Source of the DNA: an uncultured Oscillospiraceae bacterium
Lineage (GTDB): Bacteria; Bacillota; Clostridia; Oscillospirales; Oscillospiraceae
NCBI GenBank assembly: GCA_947629245.1
Contig: CANRDC010000015.1
Span: 1 to 41,190, forward strand
Reading direction: 5' to 3'
Length of the DNA: 41,190 nt
The number at the start of each line of letters is the position of its first letter. The stretch's first letter is position 1. Position numbers and translations under genes: made by a program. Below the pieces are notes generated by a model that was not told the origin of the DNA, ran no database searches, and saw only the letters and a list, made by a program, of their open reading frames with translations. This document shows positions 8,300 to 15,614 of this stretch, in pieces.

Positions 8300-9280
8300 C
8301 TAGTCCTCCGAATCGTCGTTGGTGGGCTCGAACCGGGCCAGGGGATTGGCGGCGGCGGCCTTTTTCAGCTCGGCGTTCGCGATGTGGGTGTATATCTGGG
8401 TGGTGTTCAGGCTCTCGTGGCCCAGAAGCTCCTGGAGCGTGCGCACGTCCACGCCGTTTTGCAGCATCAGCGTGGCGGCGGTATGGCGCAGCTTGTGGGG
8501 GGAGATGTGGCTGGCGTCCAGTCCCGCCCGCAGGAGGGTCTTGTGGACCATCACCTGCACGGCGTCCACGCTGATCCGCTTCCGGCGGGCGGACAGAAAC
8601 ACGGCCTTTTTATCCGTGGTTGCGATATCCTTGCGGATGATCAGCCAGTCGTTCAGCGCCTGGACACAGGCGTCGTTCAGATACACGATCCGCTCCTTGT
8701 TGCCCTTGCCGTGGATCAGCAGACTGTCCGTCCGGATGTCCGCCAGGTTGAGGCCCACCATCTCCGAGATACGCAGTCCGCAGTTGAGAAACAGGCACAA
8801 AATGCAATAGTCCCGCTCCTTGTTTTTGCCGTCCACGGCGTTCAAGAGCCGACGGCTCTCCTCCAGGGTCAGATAGTGGGGGAGGGTCTTTTGCAGCTTG
8901 GGCGTGTCCAGGTCCTGGACCGGGTCCACGGCGAGCTGCTTCGTCTTGACGGTCAGGTAGCGGTAAAAGCCCTTCAGACTGGTGATCATCCGGGCCCGGC
9001 TGGCGGCGTTCAGCTCCCGGTCCCTGGACAGATACGCCAGAAAATCGTAGACCTCCGATAATGTCACCGAACCGTAAAAGTCCAGCTTTGCGCCGCTGAT
9101 GTCCACATCCTCCAGCGCCGTGTCACGCGGGACCAGGTCTCTTGCAATGTACAGATACCGCGTGAACGTGCGCAGATCCATGAAATACGAATCCACGGTC
9201 TTTTCCGATTGACCCTTGATGGTGTCGTGGTACACGAGAAATTCCCGCAGCACCTGGGGCGCCTCATCCCGATAGCTCAT
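8300..9280 (-). CDS. Tyrosine recombinase, XerC/XerD type
   Basis: A 326-residue site-specific recombinase. The N-terminal SAM-like core-binding domain (about residues 8-115) is followed by the catalytic domain with all expected residues: Arg170 (CGLRISE), Lys192 (HGKGNKE), His262-x-x-Arg265 (HKLRHTAA), His288 (LLGHES) and the nucleophile Tyr297 (QIYTHI). It is slightly longer than the typical Xer length of about 300, with a charged C-terminal tail. The ATG at 9280 is preceded by GGAGG, and a good sigma-A promoter lies at 9305-9333. A perfect dif-like inverted repeat is found 72 bases upstream. The gene could be a chromosome-dimer resolvase or a housekeeping paralogue; sequence alone does not decide between XerC, XerD and stand-alone types. 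Confidence 0.93.
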   Translation of the reverse strand: MSYRDEAPQVLREFLVYHDTIKGQSEKTVDSYFMDLRTFTRYLYIARDLVPRDTALEDVDISGAKLDFYGSVTLSEVYDFLAYLSRDRELNAASRARMITSLKGFYRYLTVKTKQLAVDPVQDLDTPKLQKTLPHYLTLEESRRLLNAVDGKNKERDYCILCLFLNCGLRISEMVGLNLADIRTDSLLIHGKGNKERIVYLNDACVQALNDWLIIRKDIATTDKKAVFLSARRKRISVDAVQVMVHKTLLRAGLDASHISPHKLRHTAATLMLQNGVDVRTLQELLGHESLNTTQIYTHIANAELKKAAAANPLARFEPTNDDSED

Positions 9281-9304
9281 GGCAAGATCCTCCGAATTAT
9301 GTTA

Positions 9305-9333
9305 ATAATAGCAGAGGAGGAAACCCTTGTAAA
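9305..9333 (-). promoter_or_regulatory. Sigma-A promoter of the recombinase operon
   Basis: On the minus strand TTTACA (9328-9333), 17 bases, TATTAT (9305-9310). Transcription would start near 9298, giving a short leader before the recombinase ATG at 9280. It probably also serves the MBOAT, DHHW and dut genes. Confidence 0.6.
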
Positions 9334-9351
9334 GTGGCAAAATACACAAAT

Positions 9352-9381
9352 AATTCGGCATAATTAATATTATGCCGAATT
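9352..9381. repeat. Perfect inverted repeat, dif-like (candidate Xer site)
   Basis: Thirty bases form a perfect inverted repeat of two 13-base arms (9352-9364 and 9369-9381) around TAAT. Read in the Xer 11-6-11 layout, the arms are 9353-9363 and 9370-9380 with central TTAATA. The inner ends, CATAA and TTATG, match the best conserved parts of bacterial dif sites. It lies just upstream of the tyrosine recombinase gene and outside its promoter. A transcription terminator is the main alternative: it also lies just after the stop of the gene at 9392 is passed on the minus strand, but there is no T-run. A protein operator is another option. Confidence 0.5.
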
Positions 9382-9391
9382 CAGGGGAGGG

Positions 9392-10081
9392 CTAGACCGA
9401 AATAGCCCCGCCGATATCAAATATTGGGCCTTCTGTGAGAAAAACCGGTTTTTTGCCGTGTTCCGCCAGAAATGTCAGAATGCTGTCCCGGTCTGGATGT
9501 TCGTCCAGCGTTCCGGTAAACGCGACCGTGTTATCATTCATGATAAATGACGCGCCGCCGATGAAGCCGTATTCGTAACCGTCCAACGCAATGTGTCCCG
9601 GCGCGATGTCCAATACGTCCATCCCGGCGGTTTTCGCGGCTCTGGAGACGCCAGCGTCCGCCGTGACGATGGAATGGTCGTCCAAGACCAGCGCGGCGCA
9701 TTTCGTGTAGCCCTGGGATACGCGCACCGGAACGCCGCCGATGAGTTCCAGCACAGCCGTGTCCGCCGTCCTGGGGTTGTAGATCATATACCTGCCTGTC
9801 CAACACACGCACAGACCCGTGTCCTGGGGATACGCCGGGCCCTGTCTCCCGGAGCTGACCGTTTTGTATCCCCTATTAGTTAAATAGTTAACAATATCGG
9901 AGCAGTATAATCCCTCCGCCACGACGGCCCGGTCCTTGCGGACGAATACGCTCAGGTCCGCGTGGCCCGCCAGGCGCTTGTCCAGCGCGGCGTTATCGGG
10001 CAGCCAAAAAACGTCTATCCCTTGGGCGGCAAGGCTTGGGGCCAGCTTTGGCCGGTATCTCTCCCCTATCAGAAGAGTCAC
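9392..10081 (-). CDS. DUF6873-like protein of unknown function, coupled to radA
   Basis: A 229-residue protein. The frame is open further upstream, but those codons are the radA gene in another frame. The GTG at 10081 overlaps the radA stop (GTGA), giving a normal coupled start. Recognisable blocks include CAALVLDDHSIVTAD (about residues 140-160) and HIALDGYEYGFIGGASFI (about 180-200), followed by a short FTGTLDEHPD segment. These resemble an uncharacterised Clostridia family that I recall as DUF6873, proposed to have the guanidine-modifying-enzyme fold. That assignment is from memory and tentative. No signal peptide or membrane segment is visible, so it should be cytoplasmic. The position after cwlD and radA is the only hint of function. 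Confidence 0.72.
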   Translation of the reverse strand: MTLLIGERYRPKLAPSLAAQGIDVFWLPDNAALDKRLAGHADLSVFVRKDRAVVAEGLYCSDIVNYLTNRGYKTVSSGRQGPAYPQDTGLCVCWTGRYMIYNPRTADTAVLELIGGVPVRVSQGYTKCAALVLDDHSIVTADAGVSRAAKTAGMDVLDIAPGHIALDGYEYGFIGGASFIMNDNTVAFTGTLDEHPDRDSILTFLAEHGKKPVFLTEGPIFDIGGAISV

Positions 10082-11427
10082 AGCGTCTTTTCCACCGCCT
10101 CCCGCAGGGTCTTGACATGGATCAGCTCCAGCCCCCTGGGCGCTTTCAGCTCGCCCCGGACCCGAGACGGGATCACGCACTGGGTGAAGCCCAGGCGGGC
10201 GATCTCGGAAAGGCGCAGGTCCAATGCCTGCACAGAGCGTATCTCCCCGGTGAGGCCCACCTCCCCCACGGCGGCCAGCTTGTCCGGCAGCGGCGCGTCC
10301 CGGAAGCTGGAGGCCACGGCCAGGCATGTGGCCAGGTCGGCGGCGGGCTCGTCCAGCGTCAGGCCGCCCACCACGTTGATATAGGCGTCGCAGGCGTTCA
10401 CATTCATGCCGCCCCGCTTTTCCAGCACCGCCAGCAGCAGATAGAGCCGGTTATAGTCAAAGCCGTTGGAGGTGCGCCGGGCGGAGGAAAACCCGGTGGG
10501 CGTCACCAGGGCCTGGACCTCCGCCAGAATGGGGCGGCTGCCCTCCATCACACAGGCCACGCAGGTGCCGGGCACCCCCACGGGGCGGCCCGCCAGCATG
10601 ACCTCCGAGGGATTCGGCACCTCCCGCAGACCCTCCCGGCGCATCTCGAACACGCCGATCTCGTTGGTGGAGCCGAAGCGGTTCTTCTCCGCCCGGAGAA
10701 TGCGGTAGCTGAGAGAGCCGTCGCCCTCAAAGTACAGCACGCAGTCCACCATGTGCTCCAGCACCTTGGGGCCCGCGATGGCGCCCTCCTTATTGACGTG
10801 GCCCACCACGAAGGCGGTGAAGCCGGAGGATTTGGCCAGCTGCATGATCTCCATGGCGCACTGCTTCACCTGGCCCACGCTGCCGGGGGCGGTGCTCTGG
10901 CTGGGGTCGTATACGGTCTGGATAGAGTCGATGATGACGATCTCCGGAGAAAGGTCCTCGATGGCGGCGATCACGTCGTTGATATCGGTGCCCGCCAGCA
11001 CGTGCATGGCGTCCCGGTCCACGCCCAGCCGCTGGGCCCGCATCTTGAGCTGGTGCTCGCTCTCCTCGCCGGTGACGTAAAGGATCGTCTCGCTTGGCGC
11101 GATGGAGCCGCATGCCTGCAGGAGCAAGGTGGATTTGCCGATGCCCGGCGCGCCGCCGAACAGGACGATGGAGCCTCGTACGGCGCCGCCGCCCAGCACC
11201 CGGTCCAGCTCCCCGATGCCGGTGGAAAACCGCAGCTCATCCCGGTCGTCCAGGTCGGCCAGCCTCTTTGGCAGGGCCCGGCGGACGGGCCGGACCTTCT
11301 CCGCCGCCTTTGGCGCGGCGGGGGCCTCCGTCAGGGTGTTCCAGGCCCGGCAGCTGGGGCATTGGCCCTGCCAGCGGGACGTCTCATACCCGCAGGCGGA
11401 GCAGAAAAATACCGTTTTCTCTTTCAT
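10078..11427 (-). CDS. radA: DNA repair protein RadA/Sms
   Basis: A 449-residue RadA, a RecA-like helicase that drives branch migration of recombination intermediates. An N-terminal zinc finger CxxC...CxxC (residues 9-26) is followed by the ATPase with Walker A GGAPGIGKST at 91-100 and the RadA-specific KNRFG motif in the middle. The C-terminal third is the Lon-protease-like domain (GGLTLDEPAADLA through the end). ATG at 11427 was chosen over a longer frame because it begins the zinc-finger region directly and has GAGGAG about 8 bases upstream. The start overlaps the cwlD stop by ATGA, and the radA stop overlaps the start of the next gene, so the three are translationally coupled. Confidence 0.96.
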   Translation of the reverse strand: MKEKTVFFCSACGYETSRWQGQCPSCRAWNTLTEAPAAPKAAEKVRPVRRALPKRLADLDDRDELRFSTGIGELDRVLGGGAVRGSIVLFGGAPGIGKSTLLLQACGSIAPSETILYVTGEESEHQLKMRAQRLGVDRDAMHVLAGTDINDVIAAIEDLSPEIVIIDSIQTVYDPSQSTAPGSVGQVKQCAMEIMQLAKSSGFTAFVVGHVNKEGAIAGPKVLEHMVDCVLYFEGDGSLSYRILRAEKNRFGSTNEIGVFEMRREGLREVPNPSEVMLAGRPVGVPGTCVACVMEGSRPILAEVQALVTPTGFSSARRTSNGFDYNRLYLLLAVLEKRGGMNVNACDAYINVVGGLTLDEPAADLATCLAVASSFRDAPLPDKLAAVGEVGLTGEIRSVQALDLRLSEIARLGFTQCVIPSRVRGELKAPRGLELIHVKTLREAVEKTL

Positions 11428-12131
11428 GTGGCCGCTCCTCGTATGTATTGCAGATAGCTTCCCAGCATCACGGCCGCCAGCTTCATGCGGTAGCCGCCGT
11501 CCTGGAGCTTCGCCAGGTCGCCTGGGTTGGACAGAAACCCGCACTCCACCAGCACGGCGGTGCAGTTCACGCTCTTCATCAGGTACACGCCCTTATCCAC
11601 CGGCGCCGCCACCCGCCGGTTGTCCGGGCACAGCAGCGCCGTCAGGCTGCCCTGCGTGAGCTCCGCCAGGGCGTCGCTGCCAGCGGCGGGGCCGTAAAAC
11701 ACCTGTATCCCTCTTGGCGAGGCGGCGGGATAGTTGTTCTGGTGGATGCTCAAAAGCACGGCGCCGTCCGTGTTGTTCACAAGCCCCACACGGGCGTGCT
11801 GGTCCGCGATCTTCTTCTCCGCGATGGAGTCCGCGTCTGCGGGATAGTCGATGTCCTTCTCCGTCCGGGTCATGACCGTCTCCACGCCCCAGAACCGGGC
11901 CAGCGCCTCCAGCCGCAGGGCGATGTCCAGGTTGATATCGCTCTCCAGGGTCCCGTCGGCGGCCACGGCGCCTCCGTCGGCGCCGCCATGCCCTGCGTCG
12001 ATGACCAGCACCGGCGCCTCCGCCGGTGCATCCGCCGCCGTGGAACGCGATTGCTGCACCAAGGCCACGATGGCCAGCAGCAGCGCCGCCGCCAGAGGGT
12101 ACCACCATTTCATCACGAACCGTTTTCTCAT
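11424..12131 (-). CDS. cwlD: N-acetylmuramoyl-L-alanine amidase, CwlD-like
   Basis: A 235-residue Amidase_3 enzyme with an N-terminal membrane anchor (about residues 10-27). The zinc ligands are visible as His48 (DAGHGG), Glu63 (LESDIN) and His130 (SIHQN), with catalytic Glu196 in VECGFLSN. The size, single anchor and lack of cell-wall-binding repeats fit CwlD, which with PdaA makes muramic-delta-lactam in the spore cortex so that germination lytic enzymes can recognise it. The neighbouring spoIVA gene supports a sporulation role. A vegetative amidase is possible but less likely. The ATG at 12131 follows a purine-rich GAGGTGGGG stretch. Confidence 0.88.
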   Translation of the reverse strand: MRKRFVMKWWYPLAAALLLAIVALVQQSRSTAADAPAEAPVLVIDAGHGGADGGAVAADGTLESDINLDIALRLEALARFWGVETVMTRTEKDIDYPADADSIAEKKIADQHARVGLVNNTDGAVLLSIHQNNYPAASPRGIQVFYGPAAGSDALAELTQGSLTALLCPDNRRVAAPVDKGVYLMKSVNCTAVLVECGFLSNPGDLAKLQDGGYRMKLAAVMLGSYLQYIRGAAT

Positions 12132-12185
12132 ATCCGCCCCACCTCAATGAAACTTATGAGCCGGACGGGACCTGTATGCGAGCTT

Positions 12186-12204
12186 GTCAAAAACAAGTTT
12201 TGAC
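12186..12204. repeat. Short inverted repeat upstream of cwlD
   Basis: GTCAAAA (12186-12192) and TTTTGAC (12198-12204) around a 5-base loop, in the gap between spoIVA and cwlD. It could be part of the cwlD leader or a regulator site. No confident promoter was identified next to it. Confidence 0.35.
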
Positions 12205-12227
12205 GGCCTGATTTCGTGAGAAAACGA

Positions 12228-12258
12228 GGTATAACGGCGTTTCCTCCGCCATTATACC
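12228..12258 (-). terminator. Likely terminator of spoIVA
   Basis: Arms 12228-12239 and 12247-12258 pair over 12 positions with one mismatch. The hairpin lies 28 bases past the spoIVA stop. On the minus strand it is followed by TCGTTTTC, a weak T-run. Confidence 0.55.
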
Positions 12259-12285
12259 CCGAAATGGACTCTATGCGCAACGGTT

Positions 12286-13758
12286 TTATATGATGATACA
12301 GATGAGACTGTACCCGCCGTCGTTCACCAGCCGCTGGATGGTGCTCTGTAAGCGCTTGCGGATATTGGGCGGCATGCGCTGGAGCTTTGTGGTCAGACCC
12401 TCCTCCGCGATGTCGTAGAGGGATTTGCCGAAGATGTTGGACTCCCAGATGCGGTTGATGTCCCCGTCGAAGCCCTGGAGCAGGAAGCTCACGATCTGCT
12501 CCGACGCCTTCTCGCCGCCAACAGCCGGGGAGACCTCCGTCTCCACCTGGGTGCGGAACAGGTGGATGGCCGGGGCGCTGGCCTTCAGGCGCACGCTGTA
12601 CCGGCCGCCCTTGCTCACGATCTGGGGCTCCTGCAGCTCCATCTCCTCCGGACCGGGCATGATGATGCCGTAGCCGGTCTGGCGGGCCTGCTCCAGGGCC
12701 TCGTGGACGTGGTCATACTCGGTCTTGACGCTTTTCAGGCTGCGCAGCAGCTCCATCAAGTCCCCGTCGTCCCGGATCTCAAAGCCGGACTGGTCGCTTA
12801 TGGTCTTATAGTAGAGCGACTGCTCCAGATCGATCGTGGCGGTGGCCGTGCCGCAGCCGGGCTGGGCGGAGCTTATGCGGGCGGAGCTTATGAGCTCGCT
12901 GGCCGTGAGCGATTCCACGCAGGTATAGGCGTCCTGCAGGGCGTTCATGCTCTTCCCCGCCGTCAGGAGCATGCTGTAGATGGTCCTTTTCAGCTCGCTG
13001 TCCTCCGGCAGAGCCTCCGCCCAGGGGGGCAGCCACAGGCTCAGCTCGTTCAGCGGGAACTGGAACAGCACCGCCTTCATGACCGCGTGGATGTCCGTCT
13101 CGCTCATCTCCAGGCAGTTGAGGGCCATGCAGGGCACATGATACCGATCGGACAGCTCCGCCGCCAGGGCCGAGGCGGAGCCGCTGTCCGGATCGGCGGT
13201 GTTGACCACCACGGCGAAGGGCTTGCCGATGTCTAAAAGCTCCCGGATGACCCGTTCCTCCGCCTGCAGGTAGTTCTCGCGCGGTATCTCCCCGAAGCTG
13301 CCGTCGGTGGTGATCACAAGGCCGATGGTGGAGTGCTCGGCGATGACCTTCCGGGTCCCCTCCTCCGCCGCCTGGGTCATGGGTATCTCATGGTCGTACC
13401 AGGGCGTGGTGACCATGCGCTCCACGCCGTCCTCATAAAGCCCCTCCACCCCCGGCACCATGTAGCCCACGCAGTCGATGAGCCGCACGGACGCCGTGGT
13501 CTCGCCGCCAAAGGCGATCTCGGCGGCCTCCTCCGGCACGAATTTCGGCTCGGCGGTCATGATGGTCCGGCCGGAGCCGGACTGGGGCAGCTCGTCTCTG
13601 GCCCGTTCCTTTCGGTACATATTGTCGATGTTGGGGATGACCTGGGTCTCCATGAACCGTTTGATGAAGGTCGATTTCCCCGTCCGCACCGGCCCGACGA
13701 TCCCAAGATAGATGTCGCCGTCCGTCCTGCGGGCAATATCTTCATAGATGCTGTCCAC
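12286..13758 (-). CDS. spoIVA: Stage IV sporulation protein A (spore-coat basement ATPase)
   Basis: A 490-residue SpoIVA, the ATPase that polymerises on the outer forespore membrane and forms the base layer of the spore coat. It starts MDSIYEDIARRTDGDIY and has Walker A GPVRTGKST at about 22-30, close to the well-known SpoIVA N-terminus, and the length matches the usual 490 or so. The C-terminal segment needed for membrane targeting (ending RLVNDGGYSLICIII) is present. The start is GTG at 13758, with GGAGGG about 7 bases upstream. A candidate sigma-E promoter lies 30-60 bases upstream. It is the strongest single proof in the window that the organism forms endospores. Confidence 0.97.
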   Translation of the reverse strand: MDSIYEDIARRTDGDIYLGIVGPVRTGKSTFIKRFMETQVIPNIDNMYRKERARDELPQSGSGRTIMTAEPKFVPEEAAEIAFGGETTASVRLIDCVGYMVPGVEGLYEDGVERMVTTPWYDHEIPMTQAAEEGTRKVIAEHSTIGLVITTDGSFGEIPRENYLQAEERVIRELLDIGKPFAVVVNTADPDSGSASALAAELSDRYHVPCMALNCLEMSETDIHAVMKAVLFQFPLNELSLWLPPWAEALPEDSELKRTIYSMLLTAGKSMNALQDAYTCVESLTASELISSARISSAQPGCGTATATIDLEQSLYYKTISDQSGFEIRDDGDLMELLRSLKSVKTEYDHVHEALEQARQTGYGIIMPGPEEMELQEPQIVSKGGRYSVRLKASAPAIHLFRTQVETEVSPAVGGEKASEQIVSFLLQGFDGDINRIWESNIFGKSLYDIAEEGLTTKLQRMPPNIRKRLQSTIQRLVNDGGYSLICIII

Positions 13759-13787
13759 AACTTATCCCTCCAAGGCATGTTTGGTAA

Positions 13788-13817
13788 AACATACGCCCAG
13801 GAGGGATGGTTTATGAC
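13788..13817 (-). promoter_or_regulatory. Candidate sigma-E promoter of spoIVA
   Basis: On the minus strand GTCATAAA (13810-13817), 14 bases, CGTATGTT (13788-13795). This resembles the sigma-E pattern of Bacillus (-35 around GTCATA, -10 CATACA-like, spacing 13-15). The mother-cell sigma factor E drives spoIVA in Bacillus subtilis, so site and gene agree. Confidence 0.5.
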
Positions 13818-13821
13818 AATT

Positions 13822-14589
13822 TTAAAGAAACTGCGCCGTCTGGCCGTGGACCTGGCTGACGCGCACGTCCAGCTCCGGGAACGCCTCCCGCAGCCATCGG
13901 GCCAGCACCGGCGTCACCACGTTCTCCGTACAGAAGTGATCCCCATCAATGAGGTTGACTCCCAGGTGCTTGGCCTCCAGGAACTGGTGGTACTTGATAT
14001 CCGCCGTCACATAGGTGTCGCACCCGGCGGCGGCCGCCAGGGCCAGCTCGCCTCCGCCGGAGCCGCCGCACACCGCCAGCCGCTTCACGCTCCGCCCCGC
14101 GTCGTGATACCGAAGGCCGTTGCCGTGCAGAGCCGATTTGACATGGGCCAGGAACACTGAAAAGTCCATGGGCTCGGGAAGCTCTCCCACGCGCCCGAGG
14201 CCGGTGTCCGGCTCCAGCACGCCGGTGACCGTACCGCCCAGCGTCTCCATCAGCGCGTCGTTCACGCCGCCCTGGGCGGCGTCCAGATTGGTGTGCATAC
14301 AGATGGCGGCGATGCGCTTCTCCGCCAGCGCCAGGGCCTTCTGTCCCTCCCAGGTCCCGTCTGTGACGGCCTTCAGCTCAAAAAACAGCGGGTGGTGGCT
14401 CACGATCAGCTCCGCCCCAAGGGCATCGGCCTCCCCGATGACCTCGTCGGTGATGTCCAGCGCCGCGACCACCCGGCGCACAGAGGCGGTCCCGTGCCCC
14501 ACCAGCAGCCCCACGTTGTCGAAATCCATTTTCCGCGCGACCGGGGCCTTCTCGTTCAAAAGCTCAAATATCTCCTGCACCGTCGGCAT
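13822..14589 (-). CDS. Nif3-like dinuclear metal centre protein
   Basis: A 255-residue Nif3/YqfO-family protein, which forms hexameric toroids with two metal ions per subunit. Metal-binding segments are visible as VSHHPLFF (about residue 64), HTNLDAAQGGVND (about residue 99) and GDHFCTENV near the C-terminus. It lacks the extra middle domain of Bacillus YqfO, so it is the short form. The cellular role of the family is unsettled; GTP cyclohydrolase-like activity has been proposed. The ATG at 14589 is preceded 7 bases upstream by AAAGGAGG; a TTG two codons earlier sits too close to that site. The gene overlaps the end of trmK by 26 bases, which is the common Gram-positive arrangement. Confidence 0.93.
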   Translation of the reverse strand: MPTVQEIFELLNEKAPVARKMDFDNVGLLVGHGTASVRRVVAALDITDEVIGEADALGAELIVSHHPLFFELKAVTDGTWEGQKALALAEKRIAAICMHTNLDAAQGGVNDALMETLGGTVTGVLEPDTGLGRVGELPEPMDFSVFLAHVKSALHGNGLRYHDAGRSVKRLAVCGGSGGGELALAAAAGCDTYVTADIKYHQFLEAKHLGVNLIDGDHFCTENVVTPVLARWLREAFPELDVRVSQVHGQTAQFL

Positions 14590-15244
14590 GTTCAAGCCTC
14601 CTTTTGATGGCGTCGTATTCCTCCAGCAGCGCGGCCGCCGCCGGATAGAAGGGCGCGGCCTTGGCCGCCTGGGCGCGCAGCGCGTCCAGATACCGCGCGA
14701 ACAGCGGATCGTCCTCGATCTGGTCCAGCAGTCCTGTGTGCAGCTCCGCCGCCGAATAGGCCGGCGATACGCCGCCCCGGACCCGCAGGATGGGATAGAC
14801 GCGCCCGGCGTCCTCCACCAGGCGCTCCGCCTGGATGCGGTAGCCGTTTTCGATGAGCCAGCGGCGAAGCTCCGCCCTTTTGCTCTGGGGCTCCAGAATG
14901 AGCAGCGCGCCGGTTTTTGTCCAGGCCGCGGCGGAGATAATGGCGAGCATCGTCTCCCCTCCCATTCCGGCCAGGATCACCGTATCCCCGTCCTCGGGAC
15001 CGACGCCGGTCAGCCCGTCGGTCCGCATGAGCCGGATATGCTCGCCGGTACCGGTCTTTTCGATCAGCGCGGCGGCGCTTTGCAGAGGCCCTGGCCGGAT
15101 GTCCGTGGCCAGGACACGGGACGCCCTGCCGGACTGGACCAGCCACACCGGCACCATGGCGTGGTCTGTGCCCACGTCGACGACGGAGGCCCCGGACGGG
15201 ACCTGCTCCGCTACGGCTGCCAGGCGGGATGAAAGATGTATCAT
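14564..15244 (-). CDS. trmK: tRNA (adenine-22-N1)-methyltransferase TrmK
   Basis: A 226-residue Rossmann-fold methyltransferase that methylates N1 of adenine 22 in tRNA using S-adenosylmethionine. The SAM-binding loop is VVDVGTDHAMVPVWL (about residues 21-35), followed by ATDIRPGPL and the family-typical ILAGMGGETM (about 90-99). The C-terminal helical domain is of normal length. Coupling to the Nif3-family gene by overlap is the usual TrmK context in Bacillota. The upstream side is closed by the strong minus-strand terminator of the DUF1858 gene, so trmK needs its own promoter in the very short gap; none was identified with confidence. Confidence 0.94.
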   Translation of the reverse strand: MIHLSSRLAAVAEQVPSGASVVDVGTDHAMVPVWLVQSGRASRVLATDIRPGPLQSAAALIEKTGTGEHIRLMRTDGLTGVGPEDGDTVILAGMGGETMLAIISAAAWTKTGALLILEPQSKRAELRRWLIENGYRIQAERLVEDAGRVYPILRVRGGVSPAYSAAELHTGLLDQIEDDPLFARYLDALRAQAAKAAPFYPAAAALLEEYDAIKRRLEHADGAGDI

Positions 15245-15252
15245 GACAAAAT

Positions 15253-15283
15253 AAAAAACCGGCGGGAACGGCGTCCCGCCGGT
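15253..15283 (-). terminator. Intrinsic terminator after the DUF1858 gene
   Basis: A perfect 10-bp stem ACCGGCGGGA (15258-15267) with its complement at 15274-15283. On the minus strand it is followed directly by a run of six T. This is a strong rho-independent terminator located just past the stop at 15292. Confidence 0.9.
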
Positions 15284-15291
15284 CTTGTGCC

Positions 15292-15498
15292 TCAGGCATT
15301 CGCGGCGATGAAGTCGTTGACTTCCTTCACGAAGGGCTCGACCTCCACGCCATGGGCCCGGCAGGCCTGCTCCACGCTCTCGCCCGTGGCGAACGCGCAG
15401 CCCAGGCAGTGCATGCCGATGCGCTGGAACAGGGGCTGGGTCATAGGGGCGTTGACCATGATATCGTATACGATGGTATCCTTTGTGATCTGATACAT
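15292..15498 (-). CDS. DUF1858 domain protein (small, Cys-containing)
   Basis: A 68-residue protein that is a complete DUF1858 domain: ITKDTIVYDIMVNAPMTQP at the start, then HCLGCAFATGESVEQAC with the conserved Cys-x-x-Cys and a third Cys. Similar domains form the N-terminus of ScdA/RIC iron-sulfur repair proteins and occur alone in many anaerobes, often near hybrid-cluster proteins. Function is not firmly known; redox or metal-cluster chemistry is a reasonable guess. The gene is monocistronic here, with its own strong promoter (15533-15561), AGGAGG before the ATG and a strong terminator, which suggests steady high expression. Confidence 0.92.
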   Translation of the reverse strand: MYQITKDTIVYDIMVNAPMTQPLFQRIGMHCLGCAFATGESVEQACRAHGVEVEPFVKEVNDFIAANA

Positions 15499-15532
15499 GA
15501 TAAGATCCTCCTAACAGATTCTCAATGAAACT

Positions 15533-15561
15533 ATTATATGCGCGACGCGCGCGGATTTCAA
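15533..15561 (-). promoter_or_regulatory. Sigma-A promoter of the DUF1858 gene
   Basis: Minus strand TTGAAA (15556-15561), 17 bases, TATAAT (15533-15538). It is close to consensus and about 35 bases upstream of the ATG at 15498. Confidence 0.75.
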
Positions 15562-15564
15562 CAT

Positions 15565-15599
15565 AAAAATAGAGGAAGCGGCATGCTTCCTCTATTTTT
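15565..15599. terminator. Bidirectional-looking intrinsic terminator
   Basis: A perfect 15-bp inverted repeat (15565-15579 with 15585-15599) with loop GGCAT. A-run and T-run flanks form the base of the stem on both strands. It ends the zinc-ribbon transcript on the minus strand, 16 bases past its stop. Confidence 0.9.
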
Positions 15600-15614
15600 G
15601 ACGGTCAGATGAAC

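Noticed and set aside
5708-9061. A 1117-codon open frame on the plus strand
   Set aside because: It runs antisense through the dut end, DHHW, MBOAT and recombinase genes, which all have clear family motifs. The protein is rich in His, Gln and Gly, as expected from the reverse strand of GC-rich genes.
7500-9400. Recombinase-controlled invertible promoter for the acyltransferase genes
   Set aside because: Only one palindromic site is visible, with no second inverted copy flanking a promoter, so phase inversion is not supported here.
10082-10327. Longer N-terminus for the DUF6873-like protein
   Set aside because: Those codons are the C-terminal part of radA in another frame; the GTG overlapping the radA stop is the natural start.
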